A DNA stretch of 5,106 nt, taken from DASWJZ01 sp964440525. GTDB taxonomy: Bacteria > Pseudomonadota > Alphaproteobacteria > Rhizobiales > Afifellaceae. Below, in pieces: positions 1 through 4,686 of this stretch. The notes below the pieces were generated by a model. It was not told where the DNA came from, did no database searches, and was given only the letters and a program-made list of their open reading frames with translations. Made by a program: the position numbers and the translations under genes. Numbering within the stretch: the stretch's first letter is position 1; the number at the start of each line of letters is the position of its first letter. The stretch lies in contig CAYTTC010000175.1 in assembly GCA_964440525.1 (NCBI GenBank), positions 1 through 5,106 of the forward strand, given 5' to 3'.

Positions 1-194
1 AGGCCGGCGATGTCGAGGAGGCGCTGACCGCCGCCGCCGCCGTCGGCGACGACAGACTGCAGCAACAGGGGCAGGGCTACGTCGTGCCGGACAGCTTTAC
101 GCACGGCACGTCCGAGCAGCGCGCAACCTGGTTCCGCAAGGGTCTCGACCAGGGCGCCGTCGAAGGCTGCGATACATTCACGGGCGAGAGTTAG
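1..194 (+). CDS. Neutral zinc metallopeptidase (YpfJ family), C-terminal part only
   Basis: The reading frame is open from base 3 and ends at TAG 192-194, giving 63 residues that begin AGDVEEALTAAAAVGDDRLQ. The stretch GYVVPDSFTHGTSEQR, followed by WFRKGLDQG and CDTF close to the end, is the characteristic C-terminus of the YpfJ-like putative neutral zinc metallopeptidases (Pfam Zn_peptidase). Family members are usually around 280-300 residues, with an N-terminal membrane helix and a central HExxH zinc site; both would lie upstream of this window, so catalytic competence cannot be judged here. The family's physiological substrate is not established. The visible end is intact and shows no frameshift. 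It is the only gene in the left half transcribed rightward, and it converges on the two-gene membrane module across a 428-base gap. The family call is strong, the function only general. Confidence 0.9.
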   Translation, partial: AGDVEEALTAAAAVGDDRLQQQGQGYVVPDSFTHGTSEQRATWFRKGLDQGAVEGCDTFTGES

Positions 195-235
195 CGCCTC
201 CGAGGTTGTCGAAGGGGCGGTCGCCTCGCCGGCGA

Positions 236-251
236 TGTTCCATGTGAAACA
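236..251. promoter_or_regulatory. parS-like site (candidate ParB-binding sequence)
   Basis: The sequence TGTTCCATGTGAAACA matches the general bacterial parS palindrome TGTTTCACGTGAAACA at 14 of 16 positions. One mismatch (C at the fifth base) falls where published consensuses allow variation, leaving a single real departure: T for C in the central CACGTG, at base 243. A match this close is not expected by chance in 5 kb (my rough estimate is a few per thousand). It lies 41 bases after the stop of the metallopeptidase gene, in non-coding DNA. Known parS sites cluster near the origin and parAB; nothing in this window shows proximity to either, and the central substitution could abolish binding. 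It may be a degenerate or weak site. Confidence 0.4.
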
Positions 252-525
252 ATTCCTATAGCACCCGGACGCCGTTCAGTTTTCCGCGCGCAACGTCGAT
301 GCCGAACACGATCGAACAAACGCATGCTCTATTTCGAAGACAGCGCCGAACCGATTAAAAGCGGCCATCCTCGCGGAGCGTGTTCGCCCGGTTTCCCGTT
401 GTAAAGAATCAGCTTCTCGCGGCGGAAGGCCGTATCCGCGGCCGTGTGTCGGCGGCCGACGGTCAGAATTCAGATGACGATTGCGATGACCGCGGGTCGA
501 GGCGAGAAAGATGAACAGATGGGAT

Positions 526-574
526 CAAATCAGCCGAAGAGCGCCGAGTAGCGCGGACCCTTCATTCTGATTTG
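526..574. repeat. Inverted repeat with nested GC hairpin
   Basis: CAAATCAG (526-533) and CTGATTTG (567-574) form a perfect 8-base inverted repeat. The 33 bases between them contain a second small inverted pair, GCGC at 541-544 and GCGC at 551-554 around a 6-base loop. It sits 48 bases beyond the stop codon of the 173-residue minus-strand gene and could fold at the end of that transcript. It lacks the U-run of an intrinsic terminator, so the role is unknown. Confidence 0.35.
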
Positions 575-622
575 TCTGTCGGAAACCGGGGGGCAGGATT
601 GCGCGCAGGCTAGCCCTTCTGA

Positions 623-1144
623 TCAGTCTGCCTCCTCCTCGCGGCCCTTGGTTAGATCGCGCCAAAGCTCTCGCGGAGCCGGGACGACTTTCATATCCAT
701 TTTCATGTAGCGAAAATAGACACCGAAAAGGCGTTCGTATTCGGTCGACACCGCTACCACGTTTTCGTCCTTCTTCTGCCCGAGCGCCGTTCGGTGTTCG
801 CCCTCCTCAAGGCGTTGGAGTTCACCCTCGGCTATTCGGATTTTGTTCATTTTATCGGCAAGGGATTTGATCAAGAGTTCGACCTTCTCGCCGAAGACAA
901 ACTTTGGCTCTAGCGCAAGCATCAACATCTTGAAATCTGCATTATCCGCTGCGCTCGCTGAAGCAAGGACCTTTCGTACAACATCGGCCACTCCCTCGAC
1001 GATTTTCATACGGGGCCCAAAAAGGTCGAGCGCCATCTTCTGGCTTGCTATGCGCAATTGCGCGTAGGCGAGTGCGATCCCGCCGACGGCGATTGCAACA
1101 GAGAGGGCTAGTTGAGCTATCAAGATCATAACTGGCGTGCCCAT
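623..1144 (-). CDS. Membrane-anchored protein of unknown function (N-terminal helix, helical cytoplasmic domain)
   Basis: A complete 173-residue protein that I do not recognise as a named family. Residues 6-28 (MILIAQLALSVAIAVGGIAL and on) form one hydrophobic helix. It is followed by QLRIASQKMALDLFGPRMKI, which recalls a pattern common in uncharacterised single-helix proteins (a helix, then a basic segment ending LDLFxxR). The rest (about residues 45-155) is charged and predicted helical, with heptad-like stretches around 85-115, and the C-terminus is acidic (REEEAD). The basic flank after the helix suggests the bulk lies in the cytoplasm. It starts 18 bases after the stop of the upstream 263-residue gene; AGAGGG (minus strand, bases 1158-1153) is a plausible ribosome site 8 bases before the ATG. 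Translation from Met6 is possible but would leave the same helix. Base composition is AT-richer than in flanking genes (48% and 42% GC in two 60-base lines), suggesting transfer. Confidence 0.8.
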   Translation of the reverse strand: MGTPVMILIAQLALSVAIAVGGIALAYAQLRIASQKMALDLFGPRMKIVEGVADVVRKVLASASAADNADFKMLMLALEPKFVFGEKVELLIKSLADKMNKIRIAEGELQRLEEGEHRTALGQKKDENVVAVSTEYERLFGVYFRYMKMDMKVVPAPRELWRDLTKGREEEAD

Positions 1145-1162
1145 CGGGGGGTCCCTCTCTCC

Positions 1163-1954
1163 TCATTTAGCGAGGATCGCTATGAGCATGAGCACTTGCA
1201 GAACGATGATCCATCGCAACAGCGCTCGGGTCGATGTTCCCCATGTGTCGAGATTGAGTGCTGACAGCGGATCGCGCACGTCCTCCAAGTCCTCCGCCGT
1301 CGCCGGAAGCGATTTAGGTATCGAAACCGGATAGGGGTCACGGACGGTGAATGAGATTTCGGAAATCGGATTGTGGCTTTCCGGTTCGATGAAATACTCC
1401 TGCCGATGATAGGGCTCGGCAAGATGGTGCTCCACCTCGTTCTGGTAAACTCTAGCGCTGAAAAGCAGGCGCAGTTCGCCATGTGACCGCAGTGTCATTT
1501 CCCGCCAGAGCCATTCGAACCGATCTGCCGAGACAAAGAGCGAGAAGTAGATCGTTTCCTTGCTGTCATCTGTCTGAGGCCAGTGGTGAGCGAACGATTG
1601 ATCCTGTGGCCCTTCTCTCAATGAGAACCGCAGCAAGCCCTCGAAATCCTCAGTCCCTTTCTCGCTGATCAACCCGAAGGATCGCATATCGAAAACTAGA
1701 TCGCCGTTGATCAAGCGGCTTATACTTTTCTCGGGCTCTTTCCTTTCAAGCGGCTGGTAGGACTGCTTTTCGCCGGCCACGTGAAAAAACTTCAGCGAAT
1801 ACTCGGACAGTTCATTGCTACCAAACCGCTCCACATTTGCGACGGTTGGAGACATCCGCTCATGGTAATAGTAGTAGGTGAGGGGCTTGCCCGCATCGGA
1901 CTTGACCTGGCGGTAAGCGTTTTCTTCCTTGCGCAGAGCTTCCACTCGCGACAT
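1163..1954 (-). CDS. Tail-anchored protein of unknown function
   Basis: A complete 263-residue protein with no family I can name. There is no N-terminal signal; the N-terminus is charged (MSRVEALRKEENAYRQVKSD). A single hydrophobic helix lies at the extreme C-terminus, about residues 245-262 (ALLRWIIVLQVLMLIAIL and on), ending in Lys, which is a tail-anchor arrangement with the soluble body in the cytoplasm. The middle (about 80-205) looks like mixed beta structure: LINGDLVFDMRSFGL, ETIYFSLFVSADRFEWLW, ELRLLFSARVYQNEVEHH and ISEISFTVRDPYPV. No catalytic motif is evident. A poorly conserved ribosome site (GAGGGG, roughly 11 bases upstream) precedes the ATG; no better start occurs nearby in frame. 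It is the first gene of a two-gene operon with the 173-residue membrane protein, and the pair probably acts together at the inner membrane (inference). Composition (45% and 52% GC in two sampled lines) contrasts with the nucleotidase gene upstream. Confidence 0.8.
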   Translation of the reverse strand: MSRVEALRKEENAYRQVKSDAGKPLTYYYYHERMSPTVANVERFGSNELSEYSLKFFHVAGEKQSYQPLERKEPEKSISRLINGDLVFDMRSFGLISEKGTEDFEGLLRFSLREGPQDQSFAHHWPQTDDSKETIYFSLFVSADRFEWLWREMTLRSHGELRLLFSARVYQNEVEHHLAEPYHRQEYFIEPESHNPISEISFTVRDPYPVSIPKSLPATAEDLEDVRDPLSALNLDTWGTSTRALLRWIIVLQVLMLIAILAK

Positions 1955-2029
1955 TCGAAGCGGCCCCTCGTCTAATGGGGCTCACTCTACCTCAGGAGGC
2001 GGCGCTTTTGCATGCTCGCTGAATAATCC

Positions 2030-2041
2030 CCGACAAGTCGG
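2030..2041. promoter_or_regulatory. Short perfect palindrome, possible operator
   Basis: CCGAC-AA-GTCGG is a perfect 5-2-5 inverted repeat located 76 bases upstream of the start of the 263-residue gene, about where a regulator of that operon could bind. The element is short and in GC-rich DNA, so chance occurrence is quite possible. Confidence 0.2.
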
Positions 2042-2053
2042 CTAGCGGGCCCG

Positions 2054-2102
2054 GCGCTCAGCGGGATTGGTTCTGATAGCGCTCAGACGCTCTCATTGGT
2101 TC
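2054..2102. repeat. Paired direct repeats of two 8-mers
   Basis: GCGCTCAG occurs at 2054-2061 and 2079-2086, and ATTGGTTC follows each copy at 2066-2073 and 2095-2102. The block therefore reads A-B-A-B, with 4 bases between A and B in the first copy and 8 in the second. It is either a diverged tandem duplication or a pair of binding sites about two helical turns apart. It lies 100-148 bases upstream of the start of the 263-residue gene. Confidence 0.45.
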
Positions 2103-2136
2103 ATCTGGCCAAAGACTGTTTGACACGTTCCGGGAG

Positions 2137-2153
2137 GAGGGACGGGCTCCCTC
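2137..2153 (-). terminator. Hairpin downstream of the nucleotidase gene, weak terminator candidate
   Basis: GAGGGA (2137-2142) and TCCCTC (2148-2153) form a perfect 6-base stem with a 5-base loop, 34 bases beyond the nucleotidase stop codon. On the minus strand it is followed by CTCCCGGAACGTG with no T-run, so it may only protect the 3' end of the message or be incidental. Confidence 0.25.
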
Positions 2154-2187
2154 ACTCGCCAGAAAGGAACGGGGGCGTGGATCGAAG

Positions 2188-3696
2188 CTACATCGCCTTG
2201 ATGCGGCCTTCGACGCTCGGGCGGATCGTTCCCGCGGCCGCCACGTAGTCGATGACCTGGCTCGCCATCAGCTGCGCGTCGATGGCGTCGATGAGGTTCT
2301 TGGCGCTGGCGAAAACCTTGTAGCCATCACCGCCACGCGCCATGAAGTCGTTGGTGGCAACGGTGTAGATCTGAGCCGGATCGAGCGGCCCGGAACCGAC
2401 CATGACGGATTGGACACGGGAACCCGCCGGCTTCGACAGGTCGACTTCGATAGCCATCCCGGACACCTGCGGGAAGCGGCCCGTCCCCTCCTCGACCTGC
2501 GAAAAACCGTTTTCGAGCGCTTCGCGCAGCTGCACCCCGGTCAGCTCGAGCTTTACCGTCTTGTTGCCGAAGGGAAGCACGGCGAGGATATCGCCGCGCG
2601 TGAGTTTCGATCCGGCCGCATATTCGCGGTCGGCGCGGATACCGCCGCCATTGGTGATCGCCACGTCGGCGCCGACCGCCTCGCGCATCGCGTCGGCGAT
2701 CAGATTGCCGATCGCCGCCTCCTGGCTCCGGACGGTCGCACGGCGCGAGTCGAGCGGCGTCTCCGTCGTGCCGATCTCGATCGCCAGCTCTTGGTCTAGC
2801 TTGTCCTCATAGCCCTTCACGACGGCGGCGATCTCGGGGTCCGGCTCGACGTTGATCGTATCGACGATGTCGAATTCCGGCGTCCACGACACGGTGAACT
2901 TGCCATCCTTCTCGGTCTTGTCGAGCGTGATCGTGGTGACCACGACGTGGTCCGCCTGGCTCTCCGATTCCGTCAGCACGGTGCGGCCGTTGTAAAATGT
3001 CATGAGGTGCTCGTCGTGGCCGGACAGCACGAGATCGGCGAGCCCTTCGCGCGCCAGCTCCATGTCTTCGGTAACGCCGCTATGCACGACTGCGACCACG
3101 AAGTCGGCGCCTTGGCCCTTCAGGTCCGCCTGCTTCTTCTTCGCTGTCTCGATCTCGTCGGCAAACGTGATATCGCCCGGCGACGACACGTCCGGCGTCT
3201 CCGCGGTGGTCAGGCCGTAGAAGCCGATCTTCACGCCGCCCACCTCGACGATTCTTTCGTCCGCGGTGTTGGCCGGCTGGGCGCCGCCCGGCTCGCGCAC
3301 GTTGGAGGTGACAATTGGAAAAGTCGCTTCGCCGATGCGGGTGCGGAAATTTTCCGCGCCGAAGTCGAATTCATGGTTCCCCGGCGTCATCACGTCGACG
3401 CCCATATGGTTCAAGATGTCGATAATGTGTGCGCCCTTGTCGATGCCGGAGAGGAGCGAGGGCGAGAGCGTATCGCCGGAATGCACGAAGAAGGTCGTGC
3501 CTTCGCCACGCTCGCGGTTGACGATTGCCGCGAGCTTAGCGAAGCCGCCGCGCCCGTCGTGCTCCTCCATCCGGTCGATGTCGTTCGTCTGCACGAAGCG
3601 GAGGGTCACCGTCTCGCCCAGCGCGGGAAAAGCGAGCGCGGCGAGGGAAATGGCGAAAAGGGCCGATGTCAGCCCGGTCCTGAGACGTGGGGTCAT
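2188..3696 (-). CDS. Exported 5'-nucleotidase / 2',3'-cyclic phosphodiesterase family protein (UshA-like)
   Basis: A complete 502-residue protein of usual family length. Residues 1-27 are a Sec signal peptide (basic MTPRLR, hydrophobic core, cleavage probably after ALG), so it acts in the periplasm, hydrolysing nucleotides to nucleosides and phosphate. The N-terminal calcineurin-like metallophosphatase domain (about 28-255) shows TNDID (Asp39), HSGDT (Asp75), GNHEFDFG (Asn107, His108), VVHSG (His205) and SGHDEH (His227). The C-terminal 5_nucleotid_C domain (about 305-490) shows AAIGNLIADAM, NGGGIRAD (349-356), PFGN (375-378) and ATNDFMARGGDGY (447-459), the substrate-binding side of the family. 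In the first metal motif Asp41 stands where family members usually have His (D-x-H). AGAGGAAG about 7 bases before the ATG is a good ribosome site. It appears to be a single-gene unit. Substrate preference (nucleotides, UDP-sugars or cyclic nucleotides) cannot be read from the sequence. Confidence 0.93.
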   Translation of the reverse strand: MTPRLRTGLTSALFAISLAALAFPALGETVTLRFVQTNDIDRMEEHDGRGGFAKLAAIVNRERGEGTTFFVHSGDTLSPSLLSGIDKGAHIIDILNHMGVDVMTPGNHEFDFGAENFRTRIGEATFPIVTSNVREPGGAQPANTADERIVEVGGVKIGFYGLTTAETPDVSSPGDITFADEIETAKKKQADLKGQGADFVVAVVHSGVTEDMELAREGLADLVLSGHDEHLMTFYNGRTVLTESESQADHVVVTTITLDKTEKDGKFTVSWTPEFDIVDTINVEPDPEIAAVVKGYEDKLDQELAIEIGTTETPLDSRRATVRSQEAAIGNLIADAMREAVGADVAITNGGGIRADREYAAGSKLTRGDILAVLPFGNKTVKLELTGVQLREALENGFSQVEEGTGRFPQVSGMAIEVDLSKPAGSRVQSVMVGSGPLDPAQIYTVATNDFMARGGDGYKVFASAKNLIDAIDAQLMASQVIDYVAAAGTIRPSVEGRIKAM

Positions 3697-3894
3697 CTGC
3701 GGTCTTCCTCTTCTGGTGCGGCGCTTGGACCCCGCCGCATGGCTGTGCCCCGAGTTTGCCAGCGGTTCGCGACGCTGTCATGTCCCAAGGCGCGTGGTAG
3801 GGTAAACTTAGCCCTTTCTGGACAGCGCTTCGAGGTCGGGAACCCCTGCCTCGGCGCGCCGTTCTCCGGGCTGGGAAGCCGCAGGAGCCAGCAA
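3697..3894. other. Divergent intergenic region between the nucleotidase and DUF2188 genes
   Basis: These 198 bases must hold the promoters of both flanking genes. A lone CTGTCAT (3775-3781) resembles a half Pho box, which would suit a phosphate-regulated nucleotidase, but the second half is missing. No convincing sigma-70 pair was found on either strand. AGGAG at 3883-3887 is the ribosome site of the rightward gene. Confidence 0.5.
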
Positions 3895-4134
3895 ATGGCG
3901 CATGTCACCTATAGAATCGTCGAGCACGACGGAGGCTGGGCCTACAAGCTGGGCGATGTCTTTTCCGAGCCGTTTCGAACCCGCGACGCGGCGGTCAAGG
4001 CTGCGCACAGAGTGGCGAGCGAGCAGCAGACGCCGGGCCAGACACAAGCGATCCAATACGAGGACGAGAACGGGAACTGGCACGAAGAGCTGGCGCGGGG
4101 CGACGATCGGCCGATCACCGACGTGGTCGAGTAA
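3895..4134 (+). CDS. DUF2188-type small protein
   Basis: A 79-residue soluble protein starting MAHVTYRIVEHDGGWAYKLG and ending DRPITDVVE. A strand with GGWAYKLGDVFSEPF, then TRDAAVKAAHRVASEQQ (helix), then the strand with QAIQYEDENGNWHEE, is the DUF2188 layout: W near the start, a threonine or arginine before a D/E-A-x-x-A helix, and a closing 'D-x-x-G-x-W' segment. The function of DUF2188 proteins is unknown. The frame stays open far upstream (from 2947), but that part is antisense to the nucleotidase and not coding. The true start is ATG 3895, chosen because AGGAG (3883-3887) lies 7 bases before it and the family similarity begins there. It converges with hicA. Composition matches the chromosome; no transfer signs. 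Confidence 0.85.
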   Translation: MAHVTYRIVEHDGGWAYKLGDVFSEPFRTRDAAVKAAHRVASEQQTPGQTQAIQYEDENGNWHEELARGDDRPITDVVE

Positions 4135-4147
4135 TTCCGTTGTTTCT

Positions 4148-4162
4148 CCGGCGGCCAGCCGG
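4148..4162 (+). terminator. Hairpin after the DUF2188 gene, possible terminator
   Basis: CCGGC (4148-4152) and GCCGG (4158-4162) form a perfect 5-base GC stem with a GGCCA loop, 13 bases after the DUF2188 stop, followed by TTAAT. The stem is short and the T-run poor, so termination would be weak. In the convergent arrangement it could serve hicA as well. Confidence 0.35.
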
Positions 4163-4217
4163 TTAATCCGACTATGGTGTCCCCCAGGCCAAACCGTCGC
4201 GGGCTCGCTTCAATTCC

Positions 4218-4430
4218 CTAGAGATCGTCGGCTTTGAGGCCCGTTCGCCGGCCGATACGCGCCAGCATCTTGGGACCGATCTCTTCGCGATCATGAAAGG
4301 CGAAAACGAAGTCTGGCCACTTCTCGCGTGTGAGGACGCGGTGCGACCCGCTCTGCCGCTTGACGGTCCAACCAATTCTCTCGAGGGCGGCTAAGACTCG
4401 GCGCGCACGCGCGGAACCCCATTGGCTCAC
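4218..4430 (-). CDS. hicA: HicA family toxin (mRNA interferase)
   Basis: A 70-residue protein with the HicA/YcfA double-stranded-RNA-binding-like fold. RRVLAALERIGWTVKRQSGSHRVL is the usual first helix and strand with the G-S-H motif, in which His30 corresponds to the catalytic histidine. DFVFAFHDREEIGPKMLARI and TGLKADDL match the remaining strand (with its histidine) and the C-terminal helix that normally reads 'gtlrkilkqagls'. In the family, HicA cleaves mRNA in the cytoplasm and is held inactive by HicB. Translation starts at GTG 4430-4428, overlapping the hicB stop in a GTGA junction, which implies translational coupling. The ATG a few bases downstream is in a different frame. The length is normal and the key residue present, so it appears functional. 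The toxin is the second gene, opposite to the hicA-first order of E. coli but common elsewhere. Confidence 0.88.
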   Translation of the reverse strand: MSQWGSARARRVLAALERIGWTVKRQSGSHRVLTREKWPDFVFAFHDREEIGPKMLARIGRRTGLKADDL

Positions 4431-4630
4431 GCCGCGGCCACGAACAGATCCCCAAGTTCCGGTACGGCTTCGCCGTGTTCCAATCGGTCCGCAAGCGTTC
4501 GCAGGGCTAGGGCCTCGACCTTGCCGCGCGCCTCTTCGCGCGTAACGCCGTAGGCCATCACGCCGGGGAGGAGCGGTATCTCGGCGATCCAGCGACCGTC
4601 ATCTTCCCTGTCGAACTCAATCTGCAGCAC
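4427..4630 (-). CDS. hicB: HicB family antitoxin
   Basis: A 67-residue protein reading MLQIEFDREDDGRWIAEIPL, then LPGVMAYGVTREEARGKVEALALRTLADRLEHGE, the standard HicB-like domain (partial RNase-H fold) in which 'LPG...G.T.eEA' is diagnostic. It would bind HicA and block its active site. The C-terminus (AVPELGDLFVAAA) is short and lacks the extra helix-turn-helix or ribbon-helix-helix domain that many HicB proteins use to repress their operon, so DNA binding by this version is uncertain. The start is GTG 4630-4628, with GGAG 10 bases upstream as the likely ribosome site. An upstream ATG is out of frame and soon stops. The gene lies 36 bases after the carA stop on the same strand and overlaps hicA by 3 bases. 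Confidence 0.9.
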   Translation of the reverse strand: MLQIEFDREDDGRWIAEIPLLPGVMAYGVTREEARGKVEALALRTLADRLEHGEAVPELGDLFVAAA

Positions 4631-4650
4631 GTTCTTCGATCTCCATCGTC

Positions 4651-4686
4651 TGTACTTCAGTATAGGCTAGCCCTTGCGTTGAGCAA
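4651..4686 (-). promoter_or_regulatory. Candidate hicBA promoter with overlapping inverted repeat
   Basis: On the minus strand, TATACT (4664-4659) is a near-perfect -10 box, and TTGCTC (4686-4681), 16 bases before it, is a weak -35. Transcription would begin around 4652, leaving a leader of about 20 bases before the hicB GTG. The -10 is one arm of an imperfect inverted repeat, TATACT-GA-AGTACA (4664-4651; 5 of 6 positions complementary), a layout typical of toxin-antitoxin autoregulation. The -35 lies inside the carA coding sequence and the -10 just past its stop. Confidence 0.45.

Larger units (their letters stand above)
195..622. other. Intergenic region without a convincing gene
   Basis: This 428-base stretch separates the 3' ends of two convergent transcription units. 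No open frame with a recognisable product and start was found. It holds a parS-like 16-mer (236-251), an inverted repeat with a nested GC hairpin (526-574), and a 46-codon frame open between stops on the minus strand (332-469, stop TAG 329-331). That frame reads ILTVGRRHTAADTAFRRE and then KLILYNGKPGEHAPRGWP, which looks protein-like but has no ATG or GTG start and no family I can name. It may be the remains of a gene. No clear rho-independent terminator with a T-run was seen for either flanking gene, and no tRNA or other RNA gene was recognised. Confidence 0.6.
1955..2187. other. Intergenic region upstream of the membrane-protein operon
   Basis: These 233 bases must carry both the 3' end of the nucleotidase transcript and the promoter of the two membrane-protein genes, all on the minus strand. 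The region contains duplicated 8-mers (2054-2102), the perfect palindrome CCGACAAGTCGG (2030-2041) and a 6-base-stem hairpin (2137-2153). I found no convincing -35/-10 pair; CTTGTCG on the minus strand near 2040-2034 is a weak -35 candidate with no good -10 at the right distance. No small gene was recognised. Confidence 0.55.

Noticed and set aside
607..618. AGGCTAGCCCTT, repeated exactly at 4664-4675 (over the carA stop codon)
   Set aside because: A 12-base direct match somewhere in a 5-kb window is expected about once by chance, and no mobile-element features accompany either copy.
2120..2125. TTGACA on the plus strand as a -35 box
   Set aside because: There is no -10-like sequence 15-19 bases downstream and no rightward gene nearby for it to serve.
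2402..2812. Two overlapping rightward frames of about 130 codons opposite the nucleotidase
   Set aside because: Both are antisense shadows of a well-supported gene, rich in Arg, Ser and Pro, with no ribosome site or recognisable domain.
3775..3781. CTGTCAT as a Pho box upstream of the nucleotidase
   Set aside because: Only one half-site is present; the following bases (GTCCCAAGG) do not contain the second CTGTCA-type repeat at the expected 11-base spacing.
2947..3894. Long rightward open frame antisense to the nucleotidase, running into the DUF2188 gene
   Set aside because: It mirrors the GC-rich codon bias of the nucleotidase gene, shows low-complexity composition without domains, and only its last 79 codons (from 3895, with a ribosome site) look like a real protein.
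4291..4494. Minus-strand frame beginning MRTDWNTAKPYR overlapping hicA and hicB
   Set aside because: It is an out-of-frame shadow of the hicBA genes, which have clear family matches in the other frames.
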